In this document: piece after piece, positions 46,601-55,836 of the stretch
Position numbering within the stretch: position 1 is the first letter of the stretch
Layout of the letters: every line of letters begins with the position of its first letter
Assembly (NCBI RefSeq): GCF_017742215.1
Contig: NZ_JAGHKP010000001.1
Span: forward strand, 992,001-1,056,000
From: Chitinophaga chungangae
Lineage (GTDB): Bacteria; Bacteroidota; Bacteroidia; Chitinophagales; Chitinophagaceae
Length of the DNA stretch: 64,000 nt
Direction: 5' to 3'
Notes under the pieces: generated by a model
Told to the model about the DNA's origin: nothing
The model's database searches: none
What the model saw: the letters and a program-made list of their open reading frames with translations, nothing else
Made by a program: the position numbers and the translations under genes

Positions 46601-47659
46601 ATGAAACCGGTAACCAACAAACCGCCTTTTTATATCAAATTGAGCCATGTGCTGCTGAGCCTGGTGCTGATCGTGGTGATATTGCGCACGATGAAGGAAA
46701 TACTGGCGCCGGTGGCTTTCGGTTTTCTTTTCGCCGTGCTGCTGCTGCCGCTGGCGCAGGGGCTGGAAAGGCTGAAATTCTCCAGGGGCTGGGCTTCCAC
46801 AGTAGCCGTACTGATCTTCGTGATATCGATGCTGGGCATGGTGTATTTTATTTCCTGGCAAACCACCACTTTTCTCAGCGACCTCCCCGTGCTGGAAAAA
46901 AGAATGATGGCGCTGTCGAACGACCTCACCATCTGGGTCGACGAAAAATTCAAGATCGATTCGGACCAGCAGGTGGCCTGGATCAACGAAACGGCGGCCA
47001 AAAGCGTGAGCACCGTATCGCAGTTCGCGGTGAACACCATCTCGTCTGTATCTTCCATGCTGATATTCCTCGTTTTTATCCCGCTGTATACTTTTTTCCT
47101 GCTTTTTTACCGCCGCCTGCTCATGAATTTCCTGCTGCGGCTTTTCAAACACGAACATGCGGACCAGGTGCGGGAAGTGATCGGGCATTCGCGCATCGTG
47201 ATCAAAAGTTACGTGGTAGGGCTTTTCATTGAAATGATCGTGGTGGCGGCGCTGTACATTATCGCGCTGCTGTCGCTCGGTGTGAAGTACGCCGTGCTGT
47301 TAGGCACGCTGGGCGCGATCTTCAACGTGATTCCCTACATCGGCATGGTGATCACGATTTTGGTGACGGTGCTGGTAACGCTCACCACCGGCACGGCCGC
47401 GCAGGCCCTGTGGGCGGCGATCATCATGTTCGGCATTCACCTGCTCGACGCAAACGTGCTGCTGCCGCGGATCGTAGGCTCGAAAGTGTCCATCAATGCA
47501 ATGATCACCCTGCTGGGCGTGTTCGTAGGCAGTATGATCTGGGGAATTGCGGGGATGTTCATTTCCATTCCCGCGATGGCTTTGCTGAAAGTGATCTTCG
47601 ACCGCATCCCGAACATGCGCGCATGGGGGCTGCTGATGGGGCAGGGGGAACAGATCTAA
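46601..47659 (+). CDS. AI-2E family transporter (PerM-like)
   Basis: A 352-residue polytopic inner-membrane protein with about eight helices. Family signatures include the N-terminal LRTMKEILAPVAFGFLFAVL, the central EHADQVREVIGHSRIVIKSY and the C-terminal NVIPYIGMVITILVTVLVTL, LLPRIVGSKVSINAMITLLG and FISIPAMALLKVIFD. Members are named after autoinducer-2 export but also move ions or other solutes, so no substrate is claimed. It starts 10 bp after the HEXXH/propeller gene and its stop overlaps the convergent secreted-protein gene by 4 bp. Confidence 0.88.
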   Translation: MKPVTNKPPFYIKLSHVLLSLVLIVVILRTMKEILAPVAFGFLFAVLLLPLAQGLERLKFSRGWASTVAVLIFVISMLGMVYFISWQTTTFLSDLPVLEKRMMALSNDLTIWVDEKFKIDSDQQVAWINETAAKSVSTVSQFAVNTISSVSSMLIFLVFIPLYTFFLLFYRRLLMNFLLRLFKHEHADQVREVIGHSRIVIKSYVVGLFIEMIVVAALYIIALLSLGVKYAVLLGTLGAIFNVIPYIGMVITILVTVLVTLTTGTAAQALWAAIIMFGIHLLDANVLLPRIVGSKVSINAMITLLGVFVGSMIWGIAGMFISIPAMALLKVIFDRIPNMRAWGLLMGQGEQI

Positions 47660-48144
47660 TTTACGACGATGCGCACTTCAGGCACGCGGTAATATTTATC
47701 GCCGGTGTAGCGCACCACGATGTTGGAGAATAACAACACTTCGCCTTTTTGCACGGTTTCCTTCAGCCGTGTGCTCCACAGTGTGCTGAGACGGTCGCTT
47801 TTAAAGGAATCGCCGATGGCGTCGGTGTAAAAACCGACCTGCTGCGTGGTATCGTTCAGGTATGCTTCTTTTGTTTCGTAAGTGAAGTCGAAAGACACGA
47901 CGGGGAATTTGTTGTTTTTATTGTCGCGCACAACAAGCGACGAATCAAGGAGTTTTACGACTTCGGGGCGGGGCAGCGTATCGCTGAGGAAAATGCCCCA
48001 GGTGGTGCGGAAACTGAGCGGTTTTTCTTTCGCGGCGGGCTTCTGTGCAGGCTTTTGGGAGGACGAGGGTTTTCCCGCCTGTGCCGTGGCCGCAGCGGAG
48101 CAGCAAATAAAAAGCAATACCGTGTAAAATAGTTTCTGCATCAT
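47656..48144 (-). CDS. Small secreted protein of unknown function
   Basis: A 162-residue protein with a signal peptide (MMQKLFYTVLLFICCSAAATAQ), a Lys/Pro/Ser/Ala-rich linker (about 24-42) and a C-terminal beta domain (FRTTWGIFLSDTLPRPEVVK, then VLLFSNIVVRYTGDKYYRVP). The ending EVRIVVN is barrel- or sandwich-like. I do not recognise the family. It is convergent with the AI-2E gene by a 4-bp stop overlap, and its own upstream region is shared with the valS terminator. Confidence 0.68.
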   Translation of the reverse strand: MMQKLFYTVLLFICCSAAATAQAGKPSSSQKPAQKPAAKEKPLSFRTTWGIFLSDTLPRPEVVKLLDSSLVVRDNKNNKFPVVSFDFTYETKEAYLNDTTQQVGFYTDAIGDSFKSDRLSTLWSTRLKETVQKGEVLLFSNIVVRYTGDKYYRVPEVRIVVN

Positions 48145-48154
48145 AGGGAACCGG

Positions 48155-48195
48155 TAAAAAAGCCCGTCCGGTTACTAAAACGCCGGACGGGCTTT
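48155..48195 (-). terminator. Terminator after valS
   Basis: On the minus strand agcccgtccggc pairs with ccggacgggct, followed by six T. It lies directly after the valS stop and just upstream of the next gene on the same strand. Confidence 0.88.
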
Positions 48196-48199
48196 AAAA

Positions 48200-50836
48200 T
48201 TATAACAGTTTGAGACTTTCTTCTATCGCCTGGATGCGCGCTTCGCAGTCCGCCAGTTTGCGCCGCTCGGCTTCCACCGCTTCGGGTTTGGCGTTCTGCA
48301 CGAATTTTTCGTTGGACAGTTTTGCCGTAACAGACTTCAAAAAGCCCTGCTGGTAAACGAGGTCTTTCAGCAATTGTTCTTTCTGCGCCGCCGGGTCTAT
48401 CAGGGTATCGGTCAGCATGTAGAACTTGTCTTTGCCCACCACCAGCGCGATAGCGCCGGGCACCGCGTTACGGGTGTAAGCCAGTTCGCGCGCGTTGAGC
48501 TGTTTGGCGAGTATGCTTTTTATACGCTGGAAGGCGTTCTCATGGCGTGTTTCGATATGCAGCGCAATGGTGTCTTTCGGCTTCACCTGGTTTTTGTTGC
48601 GCGCGTCGCGGATGCCGGTGATCACTTCTTTCGCCAGCGCGCCTTCGGCGAGAATGGCCTGGTGCGTGGCGGCGGGAGTGGAAAACTGGCGGATCACCAG
48701 GTCGTCTCCAGGCTGGCGGTCGCGCAGCAGGTGATACAGCTCTTCCGTCACAAACGGCATGAACGGGTGCAACAGCTGCACGAGGCGCTCGAAGAAACCG
48801 ATCGTTTTTTCGTACACGCCCGCGTCTATCGGCTGTTCGTAACCGGGTTTGATCCACTCGAGGTACCAGGAGCAGAAATCGTCCCAGATAAGGCTGTAAA
48901 TGGCTTTGAGGGCTTCGCTGAGACGGAAGTCCTTAAACAGTTTTTCCACTTCGGCATGCACTTCGTTCAAACGGTTCTCCATCCATTCCACGGCAAAATC
49001 CGGAACGGGGGCGCCGGTATCCGCGGCGGGTTTCCACATTTTCACGAGTTTGAGCGCGTTCCACATCTTGTTGTTGAAGTTGCGGCCCTGCTCGCAGCTG
49101 GTGTCGTCGAACAGCAGGTCGTTGCCTGCGGGGGAAGAGATCATGATGCCGAAACGCACCGCGTCCGCACCGAAACGTTCGATCAGCTCCAGCAGGTCGG
49201 GCGAGTTGCCGAGCTGCTTGCTCATTTTACGCCCGAGCTTGTCGCGCACCATGCCGGTGAAATATACGTCGCTGAAGGGTTTTTCGTGTTTGTATTCCAG
49301 GCCGGCCATGATCATGCGGGCCACCCAGAAAAAAATGATATCCTGCCCGGTTACCAGTACGGAAGTGGGGTAATAATAGTTGATGTCCGCGTTGTTAGGC
49401 TGGCTGATGCCGTTGAAAACCTCCATGGGCCAGAGCCAGGAAGAGAACCAGGTATCGAGGCAATCTTCGTCCTGCCGCAGCGACGGTACGGTTTTGCCGA
49501 ACTTCTCCGCATACAGCTTCAACGCATCATCCTGCGTTTCCGCTACCACGAACTGGCCCGCTTCGTCGTACCAGGCGGGGATCTGCTGGCCCCACCACAG
49601 CTGGCGGGAAATACACCAGTCCTTCACGTTTTCCATCCAGTATTTGTAAGTGGCCAGGAAGCGGTCGCCGGGATGAATACGTACATCGCCGTTCACCACC
49701 GCGTCCAGCGCGGGTTGCGCCATGTCCGCCATTTTTACGAACCATTGCGTGGAAATGCGCGGTTCAACAACGGTATCCGGGTTGCGCTGGCTGTAACCGA
49801 GGCGGGTGGTGTATTCCTGTTCTTTTACGAGAAGGCCCTGCTCGCCGAGCGCAGCCACTACTTTTTTGCGCGCGCGGAAACGGTCTTCGCCGACGAACAC
49901 GATGGCGGCTGCGCTGAGCGTGCCGTCGTCGTTCAGCGTGTCCACCACTTCGAGGTGGTGTTTCAGGCCGAGGTTATAGTCGTTGATGTCGTGCGCGGGC
50001 GTTACTTTGAGGGCGCCGGTGCCGAATTCTTTGTCTACATATTCGTCGAAGATCACGGGCACCTTGCGGTTTACCAGCGGCACCACGGCAAAGTGGCCTT
50101 TGAGATGTGCGTAACGCTCATCGCCGGGATTTACGCAGATGGCGGTATCGCCCATGATGGTTTCGGGGCGTTGCGTGGCGATGGTGATGAACTCGCCGGT
50201 GGCTTCGCCCGCGGCATTTACCACAGCGTATTTCACGTGGTAAAGTTTGCCGTTGATCTCTTTATATTCCACTTCCTCGTCGCTGAGGGCGGTTTTTGCC
50301 TTGGGGTCCCAGTTGATCATGCGGGCGCCGCGGTAAATGAGCCCTTTATTGTAAAGGTCTACGAACACGCGGATCACCGCCTGGTAATAATGATCGTCCA
50401 TCGTGAAAGACACGCGGTCCCAATCCACCGAGCAGCCCAGTTTTTTGATCTGGTGGTAGATGATGCCGCCGTATTTTTCCTTCCATTCGTAGGCGTATTT
50501 GAGAAATTCGGGTCGGGTAAGCTGGCTTTTTTCGATGCCTTTTTCTTCTTTCAGCATATTCACCACCTTCGATTCGGTGGCGATGGAAGCATGGTCGCTG
50601 CCCGGCACCCAGCATGCGTTGAAGCCGCTCATGCGGGCGTGGCGCACCAAGATGTCCTGCACGGTCTCATTCAGCGTATGGCCCATGTGCAGCACGCCGG
50701 TTACGTTCGGCGGCGGTATTACGATGGTAAAGGGAGGCCGCTCGTCGGGAACGGAACGGAAATACTGCTTCTCCATCCAATACTGGTACCATTTGTCTTC
50801 TGCCGCGGCAGGGATGTAATTTTTCGAAAGTTCCAT
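48200..50836 (-). CDS. valS: Valyl-tRNA synthetase
   Basis: An 878-residue class Ia aminoacyl-tRNA synthetase. The HIGH motif is HMGH (PPPNVTGVLHMGHTLNE), the editing domain includes ITIATQRPETIMGDTAICVN, the KMSKS loop is KMSKQLGNSP, and the C-terminus is a coiled coil (LSNEKFVQNAKPEAVEAERR). Length is normal. The ATG at 50836 gives the expected MELSKNYIPAAAEDKWYQYW start; a 13-residue extension from 50875 is possible but not conserved-looking. It charges tRNA-Val in the cytoplasm. The long open frame on the opposite strand is a shadow. Confidence 0.96.
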   Translation of the reverse strand: MELSKNYIPAAAEDKWYQYWMEKQYFRSVPDERPPFTIVIPPPNVTGVLHMGHTLNETVQDILVRHARMSGFNACWVPGSDHASIATESKVVNMLKEEKGIEKSQLTRPEFLKYAYEWKEKYGGIIYHQIKKLGCSVDWDRVSFTMDDHYYQAVIRVFVDLYNKGLIYRGARMINWDPKAKTALSDEEVEYKEINGKLYHVKYAVVNAAGEATGEFITIATQRPETIMGDTAICVNPGDERYAHLKGHFAVVPLVNRKVPVIFDEYVDKEFGTGALKVTPAHDINDYNLGLKHHLEVVDTLNDDGTLSAAAIVFVGEDRFRARKKVVAALGEQGLLVKEQEYTTRLGYSQRNPDTVVEPRISTQWFVKMADMAQPALDAVVNGDVRIHPGDRFLATYKYWMENVKDWCISRQLWWGQQIPAWYDEAGQFVVAETQDDALKLYAEKFGKTVPSLRQDEDCLDTWFSSWLWPMEVFNGISQPNNADINYYYPTSVLVTGQDIIFFWVARMIMAGLEYKHEKPFSDVYFTGMVRDKLGRKMSKQLGNSPDLLELIERFGADAVRFGIMISSPAGNDLLFDDTSCEQGRNFNNKMWNALKLVKMWKPAADTGAPVPDFAVEWMENRLNEVHAEVEKLFKDFRLSEALKAIYSLIWDDFCSWYLEWIKPGYEQPIDAGVYEKTIGFFERLVQLLHPFMPFVTEELYHLLRDRQPGDDLVIRQFSTPAATHQAILAEGALAKEVITGIRDARNKNQVKPKDTIALHIETRHENAFQRIKSILAKQLNARELAYTRNAVPGAIALVVGKDKFYMLTDTLIDPAAQKEQLLKDLVYQQGFLKSVTAKLSNEKFVQNAKPEAVEAERRKLADCEARIQAIEESLKLL

Positions 50837-50872
50837 GCTGTTTAATATATGCAGTTTTCTTTTACAGGATTG

Positions 50873-50880
50873 CAAAAATA
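50873..50880 (-). promoter_or_regulatory. Possible -7 box of valS
   Basis: On the minus strand TATTTTTG fits TAnnTTTG and is 36 bp from the valS start. No TTG lies at the expected -33 distance. Confidence 0.4.
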
Positions 50881-50906
50881 TTGAATCCGTGGCTGATTCG
50901 GAAATA

Positions 50907-50932
50907 ACCGGCCATTAACCTGAATGGCCGGT
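50907..50932. other. Stem-loop between valS and threonine aldolase genes
   Basis: accggccatt (50907-50916) and aatggccggt (50923-50932) are perfect arms with a 6-nt loop, in the gap after the threonine aldolase stop. No T run follows. Confidence 0.5.
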
Positions 50933-51056
50933 CCGTGAAGGAAAACCCTTCATCAGATCATCGGCCGGGATGGCCTGGTGCGTGCAGGCCCCGATCTTCG
51001 CGATTACGGATCGGCGAAACGGTATTACAACATCAGTATGCCGGATTGAGCCGTGC

Positions 51057-52070
51057 TCAGGCCATGGTGCGGATCACGCCGATGGTCTTTTCCACCATTT
51101 CGGGCGTAATGTCCAGGTGCAGCACCATCCTTACCTGTGTGGGTGAGATGGCCATCACGCGGATGCCTTCGCGCTCGAGGTAGTCGCGGAATTTGACGGG
51201 CGTCCACCCGCCGTGCACTTCAAAAATGAGGATATTGGTCTCCACGGGGAGCATATGCCCCACGAAGGTTTGTTCCAGCAACGCTGCGGCGATCATTTTG
51301 GCATGTGCGTGATCGTCTGCCAGCCTGTCTACATGCTGTTCCAGCGCATAAATGCCGGTAGCGGCCATATACCCGGCCTGCCGCATGCCGCCGCCGAACT
51401 TTTTGCGCACGCGGCGCGCTTCTTTGATAAAAGCTTTGCTGCCGAGCAGCACGGAGCCCATGGGGCAGCCGAGGCCTTTATTGAGGCAGACGGAAATGCT
51501 GTCGAACGTTTTGCCGTATTGCGCGGCTGTTTGACCGGTGGCGAGCAGCGCGTTGAAAAGACGGGCGCCGTCGAGGTGAAGCTGAAGGTTATTGGCGTCG
51601 CAAACGGCCCTGATCTTTTCGATCTCTTCCCAGTCGTAGCAGCATCCGCCGCCGCGGTTGGAGGTGTTTTCGAGGCATACGAGGGTGGTGCGTGCTTTAT
51701 GAACGTCGTCGGGATTGATGGCGGCTTCGACATCGGCTGCCGCGATCATGCCGCGGTCTCCTTCGAGGGGGCGTACCTGTGCGCCGGCGTTGAAGGCGAT
51801 GCCGCCGCCTTCGTAAATGTATACGTGGGCGAGGGAACTGCAGATCACTTCGTCGCCGGGGCGGGTGTGCACTTTGATGGCGACCTGGTTGCTCATTGTG
51901 CCGGAAGGGCAGTAAAGGGCGGCCTCCATGTCAAAAAGTGCTGACATCCTGGCTTCCAGTTCGTTCACGGAAGGGTCTTCACTGAAAACGTCGTCGCCCA
52001 CGGGGGCATTAAGCATGGCCTCCAGCATGGCCGGAGTGGGTTTTGTAAAAGTGTCGCTCCTGAAATCCAT
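51057..52070 (-). CDS. Low-specificity L-threonine aldolase
   Basis: A 337-residue PLP enzyme (fold type I) that splits L-threonine or L-allo-threonine to glycine and acetaldehyde. Signatures are MDFRSDTFTKPTPAMLEAML, the PVGDDVFSEDPSVNELE stretch, YCPSGTMSNQVAIKVHTRPG, and the lysine in SVCLNKGLGCPMGSVLLG. HLDGARLFNA contacts the cofactor. It could also serve glycine synthesis. It is divergent from the primary sigma gene across 392 bp. Confidence 0.93.
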   Translation of the reverse strand: MDFRSDTFTKPTPAMLEAMLNAPVGDDVFSEDPSVNELEARMSALFDMEAALYCPSGTMSNQVAIKVHTRPGDEVICSSLAHVYIYEGGGIAFNAGAQVRPLEGDRGMIAAADVEAAINPDDVHKARTTLVCLENTSNRGGGCCYDWEEIEKIRAVCDANNLQLHLDGARLFNALLATGQTAAQYGKTFDSISVCLNKGLGCPMGSVLLGSKAFIKEARRVRKKFGGGMRQAGYMAATGIYALEQHVDRLADDHAHAKMIAAALLEQTFVGHMLPVETNILIFEVHGGWTPVKFRDYLEREGIRVMAISPTQVRMVLHLDITPEMVEKTIGVIRTMA

Positions 52071-52462
52071 TAAATAATTTGCAAAAGGTGGTTAGATAAA
52101 TTAGTGAAGTTATTAATTTGAATGAGTATATTTTTCAATTGTTAAAATTTACATAAACCCCCGGAAATACGGACGAATTCGCTATTAAAATCCGTTTATA
52201 TGGAGTACTTTGTTATGACGGGCAGGCATGGAGACTGTCCGGCTGACAGCGCTCAGCGATTGAAAGTGAACATGTAATGAGCAATTCTTTGACCCGGTTC
52301 CGTAACCCAGCCTAACCATATCGCAGTAATTTGGAAGAGTGGGGGATTAGCACGATCTTTGCAGGCTAATTTCGCAACCGTGTAAGATATACCATTTAAA
52401 TGTTACAACAAAATAATCTTTCGGCTGTTAATATAATATTCTTAAACTAATACTTGTAAAAT
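52071..52462. other. Divergent intergenic region, 392 bp
   Basis: AT-rich DNA between threonine aldolase (-) and the primary sigma factor (+). It contains one good promoter for the sigma gene (see 52331-52361) and a long AT-rich run on each side. No open frame longer than about 30 codons and no tRNA-like fold was seen. Confidence 0.6.
52331..52361 (+). promoter_or_regulatory. Probable promoter of the primary sigma factor gene
   Basis: TTG (52331-52333) is followed after 20 nt by GATCTTTG (52354-52361), a one-mismatch match to TAnnTTTG. It leaves a leader of about 100 nt. Confidence 0.6.
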
Positions 52463-53320
52463 ATGAGGCAACTTAAAATTGCCACCCAGATCACCAATCG
52501 TGATTCGCAGGCGGTAGAAAAGTACCTGCAGGAAATCTCGAAGATCCCTTTGTTAACTCCAGAGGAAGAGACCATTCTGGCTCAGCGCATAAAAATGGGC
52601 GACCAGCGGGCTCTTGAAAGATTAACTACAGGAAACCTTCGTTTCGTTGTTTCTGTGGCCAAACAATATCAGCACCAGGGCTTAAGCCTCTCCGACCTCA
52701 TCAATGAAGGTAATTTAGGGTTGATCAAGGCAGCACAACGTTTCGATGAAACCAAGGGTTTCAAATTCATCTCTTATGCCGTATGGTGGATCCGCCAGTC
52801 CATTTTACAGGCATTGGCCGAGCAGGGCCGTCTGGTCCGCCTGCCGCAAAACAAAATTGGCACTTACAATAAAGCGAATAAAGCGTACATGGCATTCGAA
52901 CAGGAAAACGAACGCGAGCCTTCCACCGAAGAGCTGGCCGAGATCCTCGAAATGTCCGAGTCTGAGATCAACAACATTTTCCAGAGCAATACCCGCCACA
53001 TGAGCCTCGACGCACCCGTGCACGAAGCGGAAGACGTGGCGATGGGCGACCTCCTGGAAGGCGGCGACGTGACCGACGACGATGTAATGCAGGATTCGCT
53101 GAGAGAAGAGATCCGCCGCGTGCTCAAATCCCTGAGCCCCCGCGAAGCGGAGATCGTGAACGCATATTTTGGTCTGGATGGTGAAAACGGCGCAACGATC
53201 GAACAAATAGGGCAGAAGTACGATTTGACGAAAGAACGCATCCGCCAAATCAAGGAAAGAGCCATTAAAAGGCTTCAGAAAGCCCGCTACAGCGGCGCAC
53301 TGAAATCCTATCTGGGATAA
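52463..53320 (+). CDS. rpoD: Primary RNA polymerase sigma factor (RpoD/SigA, short Bacteroidota form)
   Basis: A 285-residue housekeeping sigma factor that lacks the long N-terminal region 1.1, as usual in this phylum. Region 1.2 is SQAVEKYLQEISKIPLLTPE. Region 2.3/2.4 is KFISYAVWWIRQSILQALAE, followed by EQGRLVRLPQNKIG. Region 4.2 is LTKERIRQIKERAIKRLQKA. It recognises TTG/TAnnTTTG-type promoters, several of which are seen in this window. A clear terminator follows. Confidence 0.95.
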   Translation: MRQLKIATQITNRDSQAVEKYLQEISKIPLLTPEEETILAQRIKMGDQRALERLTTGNLRFVVSVAKQYQHQGLSLSDLINEGNLGLIKAAQRFDETKGFKFISYAVWWIRQSILQALAEQGRLVRLPQNKIGTYNKANKAYMAFEQENEREPSTEELAEILEMSESEINNIFQSNTRHMSLDAPVHEAEDVAMGDLLEGGDVTDDDVMQDSLREEIRRVLKSLSPREAEIVNAYFGLDGENGATIEQIGQKYDLTKERIRQIKERAIKRLQKARYSGALKSYLG

Positions 53321-53357
53321 TTGAACTAGAAATATTTTACTGAACCCGGGATAAAGG

Positions 53358-53396
53358 CATCCCGCCCTATTTACATAAGGCGGGATGTTTTTTTTA
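53358..53396 (+). terminator. Rho-independent terminator after rpoD
   Basis: catcccgcc (53358-53366) pairs with ggcgggatg (53379-53387) and is followed by a run of nine T. Confidence 0.9.
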
Positions 53397-53400
53397 TGCC

Positions 53401-53441
53401 TATAGGTGCCGTCTATACTAATATAGAGTCATATAGACGAC
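53401..53441. repeat. AT-rich inverted repeat downstream of rpoD
   Basis: cgtctat (53410-53416) and atagacg (53433-53439) flank an AT-rich loop containing further tata steps (ctatactaatatagagtc). It resembles, in wording rather than by alignment, the tatacga/tatagga pair at 42998-43041. Confidence 0.45.
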
Positions 53442-53498
53442 GGTACTTCCATTTCCGGATTCGAAAATCTCCTTTCAACCCTTTATTTTTGCAATCTT

Positions 53499-54383
53499 AT
53501 GCGAAAGGCATACTTCACATTCGTTTTTCTGACAGTAATCGGTACGGCCTGTGAAAAAGAAATCAACGTTGATCTTCAGCGCACTGAAGACATGGTTGTA
53601 GTGGAAGGCATCATTGAACAGGGAAGTTTCCCCATGGTGCGGATCAGCAAGAGCCTGAACTATTTCAGCAGGATCACCCCGCAGCAGCTGCTGGAGTCGT
53701 TCGTGCACAATGCGGCCGTAACCGTCAGCAACGGCGTACAAACGCACCGGCTGCGCGAATACCGGACAGACACCACCGGCGGCATCGCCCTCTACTTTTA
53801 TACGGTAGATACGGCAGACATGCAGACGGCGTTTTTCGGCGAGCCCGGTAAAAGTTATACGCTGCGGATAGAAACAGAGGGGCAAACGTTCCATTCCATC
53901 ACCACGATCCCCGAGCCGAAGTTCAGGATCGATACGATGTGGTGGAAGTTCGGGAAGGAAGAGGATTCCAACCGGGCGGAAATACTCCTGAAAGTGACGG
54001 ACCCGCCGGAAAGAGGCAACTATTTCCGGTATTTCACTTCGCTGAACCGCGGCCGTTTCCTGCCGGCGCTCAGCTCCGTGTTCGACGACCAGGTGGTGAA
54101 CGGCACCAGCTTCGACGTGGTGGTGGCCCCGGGCGTAGATAAGAACCGCAGCTCCGGCATCAGCGGCGATTACGGTTTTTTTGACAAGGGGGATACGGTG
54201 ACGCTGAAATTCTGCAACATCGATCATAACACCTATGATTTCTGGCGCACGGCGGAATTTGCCTATTCGTCCGCCGGCAATCCCTTCTCATCGCCCACCC
54301 GCACGATGGGCAACGTAAAAGGAGCGCTGGGCTACTGGGGAGGCTACAGCGTGGCATTGAAAACCATTATCATACCTAAATAA
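53499..54383 (+). CDS. DUF4249 domain lipoprotein
   Basis: A 294-residue lipoprotein (FLTVIGTAC, Cys18) whose mature part begins EKEINVDLQRTEDMVVVEGI, typical of DUF4249, a Bacteroidota beta-sandwich family often found beside TonB-linked receptors. Here no receptor is adjacent. The C-terminal TMGNVKGALGYWGGYSVA is also typical of the family. Function unknown. A TATTTTTG box at 53484-53491 may serve as its promoter, giving a very short leader. It is followed by trxB after 34 bp. Confidence 0.87.
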   Translation: MRKAYFTFVFLTVIGTACEKEINVDLQRTEDMVVVEGIIEQGSFPMVRISKSLNYFSRITPQQLLESFVHNAAVTVSNGVQTHRLREYRTDTTGGIALYFYTVDTADMQTAFFGEPGKSYTLRIETEGQTFHSITTIPEPKFRIDTMWWKFGKEEDSNRAEILLKVTDPPERGNYFRYFTSLNRGRFLPALSSVFDDQVVNGTSFDVVVAPGVDKNRSSGISGDYGFFDKGDTVTLKFCNIDHNTYDFWRTAEFAYSSAGNPFSSPTRTMGNVKGALGYWGGYSVALKTIIIPK

Positions 54384-54417
54384 AATCAAAACCAACACCA
54401 ACACATTAAACGACAGC

Positions 54418-55365
54418 ATGGAAAACAAGACATCACAGGAACATGTACATGTACTGATCATCGGGTCGGGCCCGGCGGGGTACACGGCAGCCATTTATGC
54501 CGCCCGCGCCAACCTCAAACCCGTACTATACCAGGGCATCCAGCCCGGCGGCCAGCTTACCATCACCACCGAAGTTGAAAACTATCCCGGTTACCCCGAA
54601 GGCATCCAGGGCCCGGAAATGATGGTGGACTTCGAGAAACAGGCCAGCCGCATGGGGGCAGATATCCGTTATGGCATGGCTACCGCCGTGGACTTCAGTT
54701 CCCAGCCTTATAAAGTAGAGATCGACGAAGAAAAAACCATTACCGCGGACGCGATCATTATCGCCACCGGGGCTTCCGCCAAATGGCTGGGGCTGCCTTC
54801 CGAGCAGCGCCTCAACGGCAGCGGCGTATCCGCCTGCGCCGTGTGCGACGGGTTCTTTTTCCGCGGGAAAGAAGCGGCCATCGTTGGCGCGGGAGATACC
54901 GCGGCCGAAGAAGCGCTCTATCTTTCCAAGATCTGCTCCAACGTGCATATGCTCGTTCGCCGTCATGAAATGAGGGCCAGCAAAGTAATGCAGGACAGGG
55001 TGCTGAAAACTTCCAACATCATGGTATACTGGAACACCGAAACCCTCGAAGTGACCGGGGAGAACAAGGTAGACGGCGTACGCATCCTCAACACGCAGAC
55101 CAAAGAAGAAAAAACGATCCCCGTGAGCGCGTTTTTCGTAGCCATCGGCCACCAGCCCAACTCCGGCATTTTCGCCAGCAAGCTGGAAATGGACGACCAG
55201 GGTTATATCAAAACCGTTCCCGGCAGCACCCGCACCAGCGTGGAAGGCGTATTCGCCTGCGGCGACGTGCAGGACAAGATCTACCGCCAGGCGGTGACCG
55301 CAGCCGGCAGCGGCTGTATGGCCGCGCTGGACGCGGAAAGATACCTCTCCGCAAAAGGACATTAA
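54418..55365 (+). CDS. trxB: Thioredoxin reductase (NADPH)
   Basis: A 315-residue low-molecular-weight thioredoxin reductase. The FAD-binding GSGPAGYTAAIYAARA is near the N-terminus, the redox pair is Cys140-Ala-Val-Cys143 (SACAVCDGFFF), the NADPH-binding GAGDTAAEEALYLS follows, and the C-terminal GVFACGDVQDK closes the FAD site. It reduces thioredoxin with NADPH in the cytoplasm. Length and motifs are normal. A strong terminator follows. Confidence 0.96.
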   Translation: MENKTSQEHVHVLIIGSGPAGYTAAIYAARANLKPVLYQGIQPGGQLTITTEVENYPGYPEGIQGPEMMVDFEKQASRMGADIRYGMATAVDFSSQPYKVEIDEEKTITADAIIIATGASAKWLGLPSEQRLNGSGVSACAVCDGFFFRGKEAAIVGAGDTAAEEALYLSKICSNVHMLVRRHEMRASKVMQDRVLKTSNIMVYWNTETLEVTGENKVDGVRILNTQTKEEKTIPVSAFFVAIGHQPNSGIFASKLEMDDQGYIKTVPGSTRTSVEGVFACGDVQDKIYRQAVTAAGSGCMAALDAERYLSAKGH

Positions 55366-55375
55366 TTTTTTTCAC

Positions 55376-55406
55376 GGGCCGGCCAGCGAAGGCCGGCCTT
55401 TTTTTA
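55376..55406 (+). terminator. Rho-independent terminator after trxB
   Basis: The stem gggccggcc/ggccggcc is followed by seven T, beginning 11 bp past the trxB stop. Confidence 0.9.
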
Positions 55407-55418
55407 TCTTTTATCATT

Positions 55419-55769
55419 ATGCTGACCATCGCGCTGGAAAGTGCCCGCTTCTTCGCCTTTCACGGGCTTTACCAGGAAGAACAGGTGCTGGGCAATCATT
55501 TTATACTCGATGTGCAGGTAAGTATTCCTGAGCCGGAACATCCTTCGATGCTGTCTGAATCGGTGAATTACGAAGAGCTGTACAACATCGCCTGCGGCGT
55601 GATGAAAGTGCCGCAGCCGCTGCTGGAGCAGGTGGTGCACGACATTACCGCCGCCATCCGCGAACGGTACCCCGCCGTTGCGCATTCCAAAGTGACGCTG
55701 CGCAAGCAGGCCCCGCCGTTCGGCGGCGATCTCGCTTATTCGGTGGTGAGCCTGGAGAAACATTATTGA
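55419..55769 (+). CDS. folB: Dihydroneopterin aldolase
   Basis: A 116-residue FolB-type enzyme that converts dihydroneopterin to 6-hydroxymethyl-dihydropterin in folate synthesis. Signatures are MLTIALESARFFAFHGLYQE at the start, LSESVNYEELYNIACGVMKV, and the closing segment KVTLRKQAPPFGGDLAYSVV with the catalytic-lysine region. Length matches the octameric family. It starts 12 bp after the trxB terminator and is followed by the TPR protein. Confidence 0.93.
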   Translation: MLTIALESARFFAFHGLYQEEQVLGNHFILDVQVSIPEPEHPSMLSESVNYEELYNIACGVMKVPQPLLEQVVHDITAAIRERYPAVAHSKVTLRKQAPPFGGDLAYSVVSLEKHY

Positions 55770-55836
55770 AGAACGGCTGTTATTTACAGGCAGGAACGCT
55801 TAAATTTGATGACCCATAAATTCAAATTAAAGTCCT

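Noticed and set aside
48374-50845. An 823-codon open frame antisense to valS.
   Set aside because: It is a shadow of a GC-rich third-position codon pattern. The valS frame has all synthetase motifs; the antisense translation is His/Val/Phe-rich and has no domain.
50935-51056. Open frame on the + strand after threonine aldolase.
   Set aside because: It extends into the antisense of threonine aldolase and has no homologue-like features.
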